Positions 27,868 to 36,759 of a DNA stretch of 64,000 nt are shown one piece after another. This DNA is from Pseudomonas sp. B20(2017) (GTDB lineage: Bacteria > Pseudomonadota > Gammaproteobacteria > Pseudomonadales > Pseudomonadaceae). The first letter of the stretch is position 1. Each line of letters starts with the position of its first letter. The stretch spans positions 496,001-560,000 of the forward strand of contig NZ_NEJP01000001.1 of assembly GCF_002113125.1 (NCBI RefSeq), written 5' to 3'. The notes beneath the pieces are model-generated. The model was not told the origin of the DNA. It was given only the letters and a program-made list of their open reading frames with translations, and searched no databases. The position numbers and the translations under genes were made by a program.

Positions 27868-28626
27868 TTACAGGCGCTGTACGGTGACAGACCCCGCTGC
27901 ACCCGCAGGCCCCGGCTGCCCGTCAGCCCCTGGTTTGCCGCTCTTGCCGCCATCGGCGCGATAGACCAGGCAGCCCTTGGACTTGCCACCCGCCCCCGGC
28001 TTGCCACCTGGACCGGCCGGGCCACCGGCACCGCCGGCGACTTCGACCTTGATCAGCTCGGCCGGAAACTCCCGCGGCACTTCAAGACGCACCAGCGCAC
28101 CCGGTGCACCCGGCTGGCCATCGCTGCCGTTGCTGCCATCAAAACCGTGTCCCGCCTGACCCCAGGTGCATCCCGGCTCCTGACCGTTGGCGCCATCGAG
28201 CCCGACAAAACCCGGCGCACCGGTACCGCCACGGGCATCGACCACCAGTTTCGGCGCGTTCAATGCCTTGAATTGCAGGTTCAGATTGCGCCCGGCGCGG
28301 GCGGCTTTTTCGTAGGTGCCCGGTGCGCCACGGGCGGTGATCTGGCTGCCTTCGGCAAGTTGAGCGCGGATGACTTTCATATCCAGCGCCTGTTCGCTCG
28401 GCACGATGGCGATGCGCGCTTCATGGCCCAGCTGCAATTCGCCGACACTCAACTCGGTCACGTTCGAAGGAATCAGCAAGGTGCCGTAATCGGCGACCAC
28501 CAGTTTTTCCAGTTGCAAGGTGCTGGCGGTGTTCGGCAGACGCATCAACGAGTTGGTTTCGACGCTGACCACCTGGGCGCAGGCCAGGGGACTGATGAAT
28601 GCAGCGAGCAGGCAGAGTTTACGCAT
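27868..28626 (-). CDS. Secreted collagen-like Gly-X-Y protein
   Basis: 252 residues. It has a signal peptide (MRKLCLLAAFISPLACA) and a beta-rich N-terminal part, then about 130 residues dominated by Gly-rich triplets such as DGSNGSDGQPGAPGA, GGPAGPGGKPGAGGK and GKPGADGQPGPAGAAG, with three cysteines in this part. The Gly-X-Y register is interrupted, so a true triple helix is uncertain. It overlaps the DUF1145 gene by 8 bases and is probably cotranscribed with it. It could be an extracellular or envelope structural protein. No closer function can be given. Confidence 0.72.
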   Translation of the reverse strand: MRKLCLLAAFISPLACAQVVSVETNSLMRLPNTASTLQLEKLVVADYGTLLIPSNVTELSVGELQLGHEARIAIVPSEQALDMKVIRAQLAEGSQITARGAPGTYEKAARAGRNLNLQFKALNAPKLVVDARGGTGAPGFVGLDGANGQEPGCTWGQAGHGFDGSNGSDGQPGAPGALVRLEVPREFPAELIKVEVAGGAGGPAGPGGKPGAGGKSKGCLVYRADGGKSGKPGADGQPGPAGAAGSVTVQRL

Positions 28627-28897
28627 GGGAAGCCTCCGGAGCGGCCGGGGCCGGGATGGTTTGCAGGTGGAATACGCCGAACAACAGGATGCGGCCACGA
28701 TCACGCCAAGGGTGCGGACGTCCCTTGAGGCTGCGGTTGCACAGCAGCACTTCGAGTACGTGGATTGCCAGCAGCAGACCGCCGGCCAGATTGACCAGCA
28801 GGTGCAGCGGATGAACAAACGGCACCAGCTGATTGGCCAGCACCACGCAGCAGAACAGCAGGGTCAACAATCGCCCCAGCCCACAGAACACCTTCAT
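28619..28897 (-). CDS. DUF1145 small membrane protein
   Basis: A 92-residue integral membrane protein. It opens MKVFCGLGRLLTLLFCCVV with two further hydrophobic stretches (HLLVNLAGGLLLAIHVLEVLL, then ILLFGVFHL), and NRSLKGRPHPWRD between them is a recognisable DUF1145 block. Function is unknown. It is the first gene of a two-gene unit with the collagen-like gene, overlapping by 8 bases. Confidence 0.8.
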   Translation of the reverse strand: MKVFCGLGRLLTLLFCCVVLANQLVPFVHPLHLLVNLAGGLLLAIHVLEVLLCNRSLKGRPHPWRDRGRILLFGVFHLQTIPAPAAPEASHA

Positions 28898-29058
28898 ACG
28901 CTCCCCCGTGTTGCGAATTATTCTTTGGGCGCACAGTAACGGCTTCTGCAGGGGATAAGCCAGAGGGAAAAATGAAAAAACATCATCCGCCGCCAGATGG
29001 CTGCCGGTTCGGGAGATTCGTCGACCGACAGCTCTAGCCTGCGGGCTACAGACACATC

Positions 29059-29781
29059 CTAACGATTGATGTGCAGTTCCACCCGACGGTTCTGCGCTCG
29101 CCCCTCGTCGGTGTTGTTGTCGGCGACCGGCTCACTTTCGCCGCGCCCTTCGCTGGTGAGTTTGTTCGGCGCCAGCCCCTGGCTCAGCAAATACTCCGCC
29201 ACGCTGCTGGCGCGACGTTCCGAAAGTGCCTGGTTGTAGGCATCCGAACCCTTGCTGTCGGTGTGACCAATGACCTTGATGCTCACCACGTCGGCATTGC
29301 GCAGTTTGTCCATCAACGTGTCCAGCTGGCTTTTCGCGGCCGGTTTCAGATCGGACTTGTCGAAGTCGAACAGCACGTTGCCGGCATCGTTGAGGGTGAT
29401 GACTTCGGTTTGCGGGGCCGGTTCGGCCGGTTTCTCGGTGACCGGGTATTGCGGCAGCGGACAGCCACGGTGGTCGACCGGGGTGTTGGCCGGGGTATCG
29501 GGGCAACGGTCGCGGCGATCGAATACGCCGTCGTCGTCTTCATCGCCATCCTGGGCATAGCAGATCAATCCGCCGGTGAGGATCCCCAGCGCAGCACCAC
29601 CGCCGGCCCAGCCGCCGCTTTCGAGCGCGCCGAGACCGCCACCGACCAGTCCGCCAATGAGGCTGCAGATCGGCCAGGTACGTTGATTGAGGGGAGCGGT
29701 GCCATCGCTGTGGGTGGCGCAACCGGTCAACAGGCTGCCCAGCAGCAGAACCGGCAAGACGGACCTTGTAAGAACACTCAT
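29059..29781 (-). CDS. OmpA-family lipoprotein with thrombospondin-3-like Ca2+ segment (copy A)
   Basis: 240 residues. The lipobox LLTGC gives the lipid Cys at about 21. A glycine-zipper segment (GGLVGGGLGALESGG) follows, then the acidic calcium-binding-type DGDEDDDGVFDRRDRCPDTP with two Cys. The C-terminal OmpA domain contains VLFDFDKSDLKPAA, IGHTDSKGSDAYNQALSERR and RAQNRRVELHI, the peptidoglycan-binding residues. It should tether the outer membrane to the wall. A paralogue with the same order follows upstream on the same strand (29871-30566), so this pair arose by tandem duplication. Confidence 0.88.
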   Translation of the reverse strand: MSVLTRSVLPVLLLGSLLTGCATHSDGTAPLNQRTWPICSLIGGLVGGGLGALESGGWAGGGAALGILTGGLICYAQDGDEDDDGVFDRRDRCPDTPANTPVDHRGCPLPQYPVTEKPAEPAPQTEVITLNDAGNVLFDFDKSDLKPAAKSQLDTLMDKLRNADVVSIKVIGHTDSKGSDAYNQALSERRASSVAEYLLSQGLAPNKLTSEGRGESEPVADNNTDEGRAQNRRVELHINR

Positions 29782-29870
29782 TGTTAAAGCTCCTGTGTCA
29801 CCGGCCCATACCGGTTACACAGGAGTAAAGACCCGCATCCGCGACTGCACAAGCCGCGGATGCGAGGGGG

Positions 29871-30566
29871 CTAGCGGTTGATTTTGATTTCGGTACGACG
29901 GTTCAGCGCGCGACCGTCCGCAGTTTTGTTGTCTGCCACCGGCTGGCTTTCACCGGCACCGGTCACCGACACGAAACTGCTTTGCGGCACGCCGCTTTCG
30001 ACCAGGTACTTGACCACCGAGTGCGCGCGGCGATCCGACAGTTTCTGGTTGTAGGCATCGCTGCCGACGCTGTCGGTGTGGCCGGTCACGGTCAGTTGGG
30101 CCGTGCTGGACTCCTGTTTCAGGCGCGAAGCGACTTTATCCAGGACCAGTTTGTCGGCCGGGGTCAGCGTGGCCTTGTCGAACTGGAAGTGAACATCGCG
30201 GATGACAATGGTTTCTTCCTTGACCACCACAGCTTCTTCGACCACTGGCGCAGGGGCTGGTGGAGGGCAGCCGTCAGCATCGACCTGTACGCCTTTAGGC
30301 GTGCCCGGGCACTTGTCGCGACTGTCCGGCACACCATCGCCGTCTTCATCGCCATCACCGTGAACCCAGCAATAGGCTGCTGCCGTACCGCCGACGAGTA
30401 ACGCGCCATACCCCGCCCATGCGGAGCTTTCGGTCGCACCGAGGCCCGCACCGACGACACCACCGACTGCCGCACAGGTCGGCCAGTCGGTTTTCTGCAA
30501 ACCTGCGCAACCAGTCAACACACTGGTTAGCAGAACCAAGGGTAATGCTGTCCGAACTATGCTCAT
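29871..30566 (-). CDS. OmpA-family lipoprotein with thrombospondin-3-like Ca2+ segment (copy B)
   Basis: 231 residues with the same modules as its neighbour: lipobox SVLTGC, glycine-rich segment GGVVGAGLGATESSAWAG, DGDEDGDGVPDSRDKCPGTP, and an OmpA domain with VHFQFDKATLTPADKL, VTGHTDSVGSDAYNQ and RALNRRTEIKINR. The two copies share domain order but have diverged, so the duplication is old. The 90-base gap between them has no strong terminator, so joint transcription is possible. Confidence 0.88.
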   Translation of the reverse strand: MSIVRTALPLVLLTSVLTGCAGLQKTDWPTCAAVGGVVGAGLGATESSAWAGYGALLVGGTAAAYCWVHGDGDEDGDGVPDSRDKCPGTPKGVQVDADGCPPPAPAPVVEEAVVVKEETIVIRDVHFQFDKATLTPADKLVLDKVASRLKQESSTAQLTVTGHTDSVGSDAYNQKLSDRRAHSVVKYLVESGVPQSSFVSVTGAGESQPVADNKTADGRALNRRTEIKINR

Positions 30567-30765
30567 CTAGTTTTCTCCTGAGGGATCGGCTTAGAACCGA
30601 TTCAGGGAGTAAAGACCGGAGTTTTAATCTCCGCCAGCAATAGGCCATTGCTGTTTGTGCGCATGTTCACGGGACTTCGACGAATTTGCCGCAAACCCGC
30701 AGGACAGAGATCTAGGCCTTGGCGTCCGGGCAGGCTAGTCTTGGCGCTCTGATTGAGGAGCTTCG

Positions 30766-31263
30766 ATGAACGTCGCCATTTCTTCCCGCACGCCGCAGCA
30801 GGCATTGGCCGCCCTGCTCGACCGCTACGCCCCGGCACGTCTGCTGCTGATCGGCGCCAGCGAGTTCCCGGCGCTGGCTGTCTTTAAGCAGGCGCACCCG
30901 CAGACCTGCGTCGCGCACGCCGCGCCCGGTGCGTTGCCGGCCGAACTGGCGGCCCAACGTTTCGACCTGGCGCTGGTGGTCGATTGCCTGGAACATTTGC
31001 CCAAGCGCGACGGCCTCAATCTTTTGGGCGGAATCCGCAACCTAAACGCCAGCCGCATCGCCGTGCTGGCGGATCTGCCGGCCAGCGGCTGGCAGGAAAC
31101 CGATTTTTATTCCCTGGCCCTGCAGGCCAGCGAACGCTTCGCCCGCGACGAACAGGTGCTGACCCTCTTCACCTACGATCTGCTTGACTACAAACAAGTC
31201 CCCGACTGGCTCAACTCACGGTTCTGGGCCAATCCGGAAAACTTCGGGAAATACTGGTGGTAA
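30766..31263 (+). CDS. DUF6231-like protein
   Basis: A 165-residue cytoplasmic protein. The segment [17 protein letters not shown], followed by [19 protein letters not shown], resembles the nucleotide-binding and post-strand-4 parts of a SAM-dependent methyltransferase, although the usual glycine loop is reduced. It ends in the aromatic [10 protein letters not shown]. Pseudomonas proteins of this type are grouped as DUF6231 and have no known function. It sits 5 bases ahead of ychJ and is probably cotranscribed with it. Confidence 0.65.
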   Translation: MNVAISSRTPQQALAALLDRYAPARLLLIGASEFPALAVFKQAHPQTCVAHAAPGALPAELAAQRFDLALVVDCLEHLPKRDGLNLLGGIRNLNASRIAVLADLPASGWQETDFYSLALQASERFARDEQVLTLFTYDLLDYKQVPDWLNSRFWANPENFGKYWW

Positions 31264-31267
31264 TGCA

Positions 31268-31744
31268 ATGAGTACAGCCATTTGCCCCTGCGGCAGCGGC
31301 AACCTGCTGGATGCCTGCTGCGGTCACTATCACGCCGGCCACCCGGCCCCGTGCGCTGAAGCCCTGATGCGCTCGCGCTACAGCGCCTACGTGCTGGGCC
31401 TGATCGATTATCTGGTGGCCACTACCCTGCCCGCCCAGCAAGCGGGGCTGGATCGCCAGTCAATCAGCAACTGGAGCGCCCAGAGCACCTGGCTCGGTCT
31501 GGACGTGGAAAGTTCGGAAGTGCTCGGCGGCCAGCCGGAACACGCGTTCGTCACCTTCACCGCGCGCTGGCATGACGGTCAGGGCGAACACAGCCACCGC
31601 GAGCGCTCGTCGTTCGTGCAGAACAGCGGGCGCTGGTACTTCATCGACCCGACCGTGCAACTGAAGCTGGGCCGCAACGACGCCTGCCCGTGCGCCAGCG
31701 GCCAGAAGTTCAAGAAATGCTGCGCGGGGTATTTCGGCAGCTGA
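31268..31744 (+). CDS. YchJ family protein with SEC-C motifs
   Basis: 158 residues. An N-terminal zinc-binding SEC-C-type motif ([14 protein letters not shown]) and a second one at the C-terminus ([16 protein letters not shown]) flank the central UPF0225/NTF2-like domain, which begins [14 protein letters not shown]. This is the standard YchJ architecture; the molecular role is unknown. ATG 31268 is chosen because it places the first Cys cluster at the N-terminus. It precedes an LEA-type lipoprotein gene and another SEC-C gene. Confidence 0.88.
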   Translation: MSTAICPCGSGNLLDACCGHYHAGHPAPCAEALMRSRYSAYVLGLIDYLVATTLPAQQAGLDRQSISNWSAQSTWLGLDVESSEVLGGQPEHAFVTFTARWHDGQGEHSHRERSSFVQNSGRWYFIDPTVQLKLGRNDACPCASGQKFKKCCAGYFGS

Positions 31745-31775
31745 AGCTAGACTGGGCAGCAAAGGGAGTTAAACC

Positions 31776-32261
31776 ATGCTCGGTCATTGGCGCACATTCC
31801 AGGCTTTTACACTGCTCGTGTTTCTGGGGCTCGGCGGCTGCGCGTCCTGGTTCAGCGACGACTCCCTCGACCCCGCCGTGCACCTGGTGAAAGTCGAAGT
31901 GGTGCGCGCCAAGTTGCTGGAACAGAAATTCATCCTGCATTTTCGTATCGATAACCCCAATGACAGCGACCTGACCGTGCGCGGCCTGGAATACCGTGTG
32001 CATCTGGCCGACATGCTGCTGGCCGACGGCGAGCATGAACACTGGATCACTGTGAGCCCCAAAAGCAGCAAATTTTATAAGGTGCCGATCCGTACCAACC
32101 TGTGGCCGAAGGTGAAGGAGGTGGTGAAAATGCTGAAAAACCCGAACCAGCAGATTCCCTATCGACTGGAGGGTGAGATGGAAACCGGTTTATTCATCGC
32201 TCACTACGTGCACCTGGCGCGCAATGGCGTGATAATCCCCGCCGATTTGATTACGGAGTGA
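31776..32261 (+). CDS. LEA type 2 family lipoprotein
   Basis: 161 residues. The lipobox LGLGGC gives lipid Cys at about 22. The rest is the LEA14/WHy immunoglobulin-like domain, with [20 protein letters not shown] and [13 protein letters not shown]. Such domains occur in desiccation- and stress-associated proteins. In Gram-negative bacteria they are periplasmic lipoproteins of uncertain function. It sits between ychJ and the SEC-C gene in an apparent four-gene unit (30766-32473). Confidence 0.82.
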   Translation: MLGHWRTFQAFTLLVFLGLGGCASWFSDDSLDPAVHLVKVEVVRAKLLEQKFILHFRIDNPNDSDLTVRGLEYRVHLADMLLADGEHEHWITVSPKSSKFYKVPIRTNLWPKVKEVVKMLKNPNQQIPYRLEGEMETGLFIAHYVHLARNGVIIPADLITE

Positions 32262-32266
32262 CCCCG

Positions 32267-32473
32267 ATGACCCAGCAACCTCATGTCCATGGCCCAGACT
32301 GCAACCACGATCATGACCATCACCACCATGATCACGACCATGGCCATGTCCACGGCCCGAACTGCGGCCACGCCCACCAGGAACCGGTGCGCAACGCCCT
32401 GAAAGACGTTGGCCGCAACGACCCTTGCCCATGCGGCAACGGCAAGAAATTCAAGAAGTGCCACGGCGCTTGA
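32267..32473 (+). CDS. Short His-rich SEC-C zinc-motif protein
   Basis: 68 residues in two parts. The N-terminal 35 residues are extremely His/Asp-rich ([20 protein letters not shown]) with two Cys and are a likely metal-binding or storage arm. The C-terminus is a SEC-C zinc motif, [19 protein letters not shown], like that of SecA and of the YchJ protein three genes upstream. ATG 32267 is preferred (GGAG 8 bases before) over GTG 32258. A zinc-linked chaperone or translocase role can only be guessed. Confidence 0.82.
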   Translation: MTQQPHVHGPDCNHDHDHHHHDHDHGHVHGPNCGHAHQEPVRNALKDVGRNDPCPCGNGKKFKKCHGA

Positions 32474-32510
32474 TGTTTCGGGCGGAGAGCATCTTCGCCT
32501 GAGATACCGC

Positions 32511-32595
32511 CTTCGCGAGCAAGCCCGCTCCCACATTTGCCTGCATTCCGTCAGAAGGAATACGGTCGAATGTGGGAGCGGGCTTGCTCGCGAAG
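32511..32595. repeat. REP doublet (REPIN-type), perfect arms
   Basis: The arms CTTCGCGAGCAAGCCCGCTC and GAGCGGGCTTGCTCGCGAAG are exact inverted repeats, extended on both sides to ACATT/AATGT. It lies between the convergent SEC-C and hydrolase genes. It is the least diverged doublet in the window, which suggests recent activity. Confidence 0.9.
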
Positions 32596-32621
32596 GGGCC
32601 GGCCCATTCACCGGAAGCTTT

Positions 32622-33179
32622 TCAGCCTGCCGCCAGAATGTGCCCGGTGCCGACCACCGTCGCATACTCCCCGTGCAAGTTCCCCAGCGACATCGCATGC
32701 ACCTCCTCTGCCGAGCGCAACGTGCCGAAATAATCGGCCTTGTCGAAGGTAAAGCACGCATCCTCCGCCACCCACGCGTCAAACCCCAGATTGCCTGCCG
32801 TGCGTGCCGTGGATTCCACCGAGTTGTTCGTCGCCACGCCGACGATGACCAATTGCCCGATCCCCACCTCACGCAATTTCGCTTCAAGCCCCGTCGCACA
32901 AAACGCATCCGGCAGCTGTTTCTGGATCAGCCATTCGCCGTCCTGCGGCAAAAACCTGTCCTGAAATTCCACGCCTGACTGCTCGGGCCAGAACACTGAT
33001 TCCGGCGAGCGCGAGAGGTGCTGCACGTGGATCACCGGCCGCCCACTGCGTCGCCAGAAGCCCAGCAAATCAAGAATCCGCTCTTCGGCCGACGGATTAT
33101 TCCGCCGCCCCAGACGCGGCTGCAGAATGCCCTTTTGCTGGTCGATGATGATCAGTGCAGCGCTGGCGTTGAGCTCCAT
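32622..33179 (-). CDS. Isochorismatase-like cysteine hydrolase family protein, Ser at nucleophile position
   Basis: A 185-residue alpha/beta hydrolase of the isochorismatase-like family. The catalytic Asp is in ALIIIDQQKGI (Asp 13) and a lysine follows in LIQKQLPDAF. The motif that normally carries the nucleophilic Cys reads GVATNNSVESTARTAGNLGF, with Ser (codon TCG) in place of Cys. Either this subgroup uses another mechanism, as isochorismatases do, or activity is changed. The substrate is unknown, and it is convergent with the SEC-C gene. Confidence 0.82.
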   Translation of the reverse strand: MELNASAALIIIDQQKGILQPRLGRRNNPSAEERILDLLGFWRRSGRPVIHVQHLSRSPESVFWPEQSGVEFQDRFLPQDGEWLIQKQLPDAFCATGLEAKLREVGIGQLVIVGVATNNSVESTARTAGNLGFDAWVAEDACFTFDKADYFGTLRSAEEVHAMSLGNLHGEYATVVGTGHILAAG

Positions 33180-33326
33180 GGCGATTTTTTCTCACGCGGG
33201 TCATTGAATTTCCCGTACTTGAGCATCACCTCCTGTGACTAAGCAAGCTATCGAACGCGCACAGGACAACCTGAAGCCGGCGTTTGCTGTCCGCACGTAA
33301 GCCATTTTCCTGATTTGGAGCTTTCC

Positions 33327-33971
33327 ATGATCGACCTGTATTACTGGACCACGCCCAACGGCCACAAGATTTCCCTGTTCCTCGAAGAAGCGGGCCTGCG
33401 CTACGACGTGCACCCGATCAACATCAGCCAGGGCGAGCAGTTCCAGCCGCACTTTCTGAAAATCGCGCCAAACAATCGCATTCCGGCAATCGTCGATCAT
33501 GAACCGGCTGATGGCGGCGAACCGCTGTCACTGTTCGAGTCCGGGGCGATCCTGCTATACCTCGCGGAAAAGACCGGCAAGTTCCTGCCCAAAGATCTGC
33601 GCGGCAGCCAGGTTGCGTTGCAATGGCTGTTCTGGCAAATGGGCGGGCTGGGGCCGATGGCCGGGCAGAACCATCATTTCAGCCAGTTCGCCCCGGAAAA
33701 AATCCCCTACGCGATCAAGCGCTACATCGATGAAACCGCCCGTTTGTACGGGGTGCTGGACAAGCAATTGGCCAACAACGAGTTCGTCGCCGGCAGCGAA
33801 TACAGCATCGCCGACATGGCGATCTACCCGTGGATCGTCTCGCACAAGTGGCAGAGCCAGAACCTGGAAGACTTCCCGAACGTGCAGCGCTGGTTCAACC
33901 ACATCAAGGACCGCCCGGCGACCGTGAAGGCCTACGCGCTGGTGCAGAAGATCAATCCGCCGAAGGCTTGA
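33327..33971 (+). CDS. yfcG: Glutathione S-transferase, YfcG/Ure2-like
   Basis: A 214-residue cytosolic GST with disulfide-bond reductase type features. The thioredoxin-like N-terminus is MIDLYYWTTPNGHKISLFLEE, where TPNG is the Nu-class active-site motif, followed by FESGAILLYLAEKTG and the helical C-terminal domain with QWLFWQMGGLGPMAGQNHHF. ATG 33327 has GGAG 6 bases upstream. It lies next to the QuiP-like acylase gene, the same neighbour pair as in P. aeruginosa (PA1033/PA1032). Confidence 0.9.
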   Translation: MIDLYYWTTPNGHKISLFLEEAGLRYDVHPINISQGEQFQPHFLKIAPNNRIPAIVDHEPADGGEPLSLFESGAILLYLAEKTGKFLPKDLRGSQVALQWLFWQMGGLGPMAGQNHHFSQFAPEKIPYAIKRYIDETARLYGVLDKQLANNEFVAGSEYSIADMAIYPWIVSHKWQSQNLEDFPNVQRWFNHIKDRPATVKAYALVQKINPPKA

Positions 33972-33983
33972 GTCACCCGGCCT

Positions 33984-34009
33984 GATCGTTCCCGTGTGCG
34001 GGAACGATC
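33984..34009. repeat. 26-bp palindrome related to the 102-bp repeats
   Basis: GATCGTTCCCG-TGTG-CGGGAACGATC: a perfect inverted repeat whose ends match the termini of the 102-bp repeat family at 27756, 36575 and 39534. It may be a minimal or collapsed copy. It sits 12 bases after yfcG, but with no T-run. Confidence 0.7.
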
Positions 34010-34115
34010 AACGGGAAGAAATAACCGCTCGCCCCGCTTGCGCGGCCCCCTCCTGCTCACTAACGTAGCGGCTTTATTGCGCCCCCAGCCTCTACACCCC
34101 CGCAGGAGCTTTGCC

Positions 34116-36566
34116 ATGGCCTCGCCAGCCCTTTCACATTTTCTTCCCCGGTTCGGCGTTGCCGCAGCAGTGGCCGGTGTTCTGAGCCTGACCGGTTGTC
34201 AGACCTGGAACACCCAGGACACCCTCCCGCCGACTTCCGGTGTGCAGCCGCTCAAGGGCCTGGCGCAGAACGTTTCGGTACGCCGCAATGCCATGGGCAT
34301 GCCGCTGATCGAAAGCAACAGCTTCCACGACGCACTGTTCGCCCTCGGCTATGTGCACGCCAGCGACCGGATCAATCAGATGGTCACCCTGCGCCTGCTG
34401 GCTCAGGGCCGTCTGGCGGAAATGTCCGGTTCATCGATGCTCGACGCCGACCGTTACATGCGAGCCGTCAACCTGAAGAAAAGCGCCGGCGAGCTGTACA
34501 AGGCTTCGTCGCCACGTCTCAAGCGCTTCTTCGAGGTCTATGCCCGGGGCGTCAACGCCTACCTGTTCCGCTACGCCGACAAACTGCCGGGGGATCTGGC
34601 TTCCAGCGGCTACAAGCCTGAATACTGGAAACCGGAAGATTCGGCGCTGATCTTCTGCCTGCTGAACTTCAGTCAGTCGTCCAACCTGCCGGAAGAAATC
34701 GATTCGCTGGTGCTGGCGCAGACCGTGACCAACGACAAACTGGCGTGGCTGACCCCGTCCGCTCCCGATGAAAACCTGCCGCTGGCCGAGGCCGACAAGC
34801 TGCAAGGCATCAAGCTCAACGGGCAGATTCCGGGGCTGACGGAGCTGAGCAACGCCAGCGAACAACTGGCCGCCATCAACCTGCTGGGCACTCAGTCGTC
34901 GAACAACTGGGCCATCGCCCCGCAACGCAGCCGCAGCGGCAAGAGCCTGCTGGCCAGCGACAGCCATGGCCCGCTGGCCGCGCCGTCGCTGTGGAGTTTC
35001 GCGCAGATCCGCGCTCCGAAATACCAGGCCGCCGGCGTGACCGTGGCCGGTCTGCCGATGGTACTCGGCGGTTTCAACGGCAAGGTGGCGTGGAGCCTGA
35101 CCAGCGTGTTCGGCGATAACCAGGATCTGTTCCTGGAAAAAATCCGTCGTCAGGGCAGCACGTTGTCCTACGAGGTCAACGGCAAGTGGCAACCGGTTGC
35201 CGTGCGCAACGAAACCTACTTCGTCAAAGGTCAGCGGCCGATTCGCGAAGCGGTGTACGAAACCCGCCATGGCGCGCTGCTCAACAGCACCCAGGCTGCT
35301 GCTCAGGGCGCAGGTTTCGGCCTGGCCCTGCAGACGCCGAGCTTCACCGACGACAAATCCCTCGATGCGTTTTTCGATCTGAGCCGCGCCCAGAACGTTG
35401 AACGCGCCTCGGACGCCAGCCGGGAAATCCGCGCCATCGCGTTGAATCTGGTGTTTGCCGACGCCAGCAACATTGGCTGGCAAGTCACCGGGCGTTTCCC
35501 GAACCGCCGTGAGGGCGAAGGCCTGCTGCCGTCGCCGGGCTGGGAAGGTCGCTACGACTGGGACGGTTACGCCGACCCGATGCTGCACCCGTACGATCAG
35601 GATCCGGCCCAAGGTTGGCTCGGCACCGCCAACCAGAGGGTCATTCCTCACGGCTACGGCATGCAACTGTCGAATTCCTGGGCGGCGCCGGAACGTGGCG
35701 AGCGCCTGGCCGAACTGGCTGGCAGCGGCAAACATGACGGTCGCAGCGTGATCGCCATGCAGTACGACCAGACCACCACCTTCGCCGCCAAACTGAAGAA
35801 AATGTTTGAAGCGCCGGGCATGGCGCAGCCGCTGAAACAGGCGATCGACGCACTGCCGGAAGCCGAGCGCAGCAAGGCGCGCGAAGCCTACACCCGTCTG
35901 ATGGCGTTCGACGGCAAACTCAGCCCGACCTCCGCCGACGCAGCGATCTACGAACTGTTCCTGCAGGAAAGCATGAAGCAGATCTTCCTCGACGAGCTCG
36001 GCCCGCAAAGCAGCCCGGCGTGGAAAGCGTTTATCGCCAACGGCGATCTGTCCTACGCCGCCCAGGCCGATCACCTGTTGGGCCGCGAAGACAGTCCGTT
36101 CTGGGACGACGCCCGCACCCCGCAAAAAGAAGACAAACCGGCGATCCTCGCCCGCAGCCTGGCGGCAGCGATAAGCGCCGGCGACAGCCAACTGGGCGGC
36201 GACCGCCGGGCCTGGCAGTGGGGCAAACTGCACCGTTACGAGTGGAAGAATGCCAGCGGCCAGACCGTTCGCGGCCCGATCGCGGCGGGCGGCGACCACA
36301 CCACCCTCAACACGGCGGCGTTTGCCTGGGGCCAGGACTTCAACACCACGCGTGCGCCGTCGATGCGTTTCATCGTCGACTTCGGTCAGAGCGAGCCGCT
36401 GATGGGGCAGAACGGGACGGGGCAATCGGGTAATCCGGTGAGCCCGAACTATCTGAATGCCATCGATCCGTGGCTCAAGGGCCAGTACATCGGCCTGCCG
36501 ATGCAGCCGCAGAACTTTGACCGGGTGTATGGCAAGACACGGTTGACGCTTACCCCCGGCAAGTAA
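34116..36566 (+). CDS. quiP: Penicillin/acyl-homoserine lactone acylase, QuiP-like
   Basis: An 816-residue N-terminal nucleophile hydrolase. The signal peptide is followed by lipobox-like SLTGC. An alpha chain comes next, then the self-cleavage site [10 protein letters not shown], where Ser 262 becomes the N-terminal nucleophile of the beta chain. [14 protein letters not shown] and [17 protein letters not shown] are conserved in the family. Length and the adjacent GST gene match P. aeruginosa QuiP (PA1032), which deacylates long-chain acyl-homoserine lactones. The substrate here is inferred. ATG 34116 has AGGAG 9 bases upstream. Confidence 0.82.
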   Translation: MASPALSHFLPRFGVAAAVAGVLSLTGCQTWNTQDTLPPTSGVQPLKGLAQNVSVRRNAMGMPLIESNSFHDALFALGYVHASDRINQMVTLRLLAQGRLAEMSGSSMLDADRYMRAVNLKKSAGELYKASSPRLKRFFEVYARGVNAYLFRYADKLPGDLASSGYKPEYWKPEDSALIFCLLNFSQSSNLPEEIDSLVLAQTVTNDKLAWLTPSAPDENLPLAEADKLQGIKLNGQIPGLTELSNASEQLAAINLLGTQSSNNWAIAPQRSRSGKSLLASDSHGPLAAPSLWSFAQIRAPKYQAAGVTVAGLPMVLGGFNGKVAWSLTSVFGDNQDLFLEKIRRQGSTLSYEVNGKWQPVAVRNETYFVKGQRPIREAVYETRHGALLNSTQAAAQGAGFGLALQTPSFTDDKSLDAFFDLSRAQNVERASDASREIRAIALNLVFADASNIGWQVTGRFPNRREGEGLLPSPGWEGRYDWDGYADPMLHPYDQDPAQGWLGTANQRVIPHGYGMQLSNSWAAPERGERLAELAGSGKHDGRSVIAMQYDQTTTFAAKLKKMFEAPGMAQPLKQAIDALPEAERSKAREAYTRLMAFDGKLSPTSADAAIYELFLQESMKQIFLDELGPQSSPAWKAFIANGDLSYAAQADHLLGREDSPFWDDARTPQKEDKPAILARSLAAAISAGDSQLGGDRRAWQWGKLHRYEWKNASGQTVRGPIAAGGDHTTLNTAAFAWGQDFNTTRAPSMRFIVDFGQSEPLMGQNGTGQSGNPVSPNYLNAIDPWLKGQYIGLPMQPQNFDRVYGKTRLTLTPGK

Positions 36567-36574
36567 CCCCCCAT

Positions 36575-36677
36575 GATCGTTCCCACGCTCTGCGTGGGAA
36601 TGCAGCCCGTGACGCTCCGCGTCACTGGACGCAGAGCGTCCCCCCGAGGCATTCCCACGCAGAGCGTGGGAACGATC
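36575..36677. repeat. 103-bp compound palindromic repeat, copy 2
   Basis: Same family as 27756-27857: the terminal GATCGTTCCCACGCTCTGCG and its reverse complement, with internal GTGACGCTCCGCGTCAC. It starts 8 bases after the acylase stop and ends about 80 bases before the exonuclease gene. Confidence 0.88.
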
Positions 36678-36759
36678 ATGCGACAGTTCAGAAAATCAAT
36701 AGAACTTCTGACTTCGCGCCAACCTCATAGCTAACAAGTCCCTCCATCCCGGTAACGCC

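Noticed and set aside
34431..36425. 664-residue open frame on the minus strand opposite the acylase gene
   Set aside because: Composition is typical of antisense frames in high-GC DNA; the plus-strand acylase explains the region.
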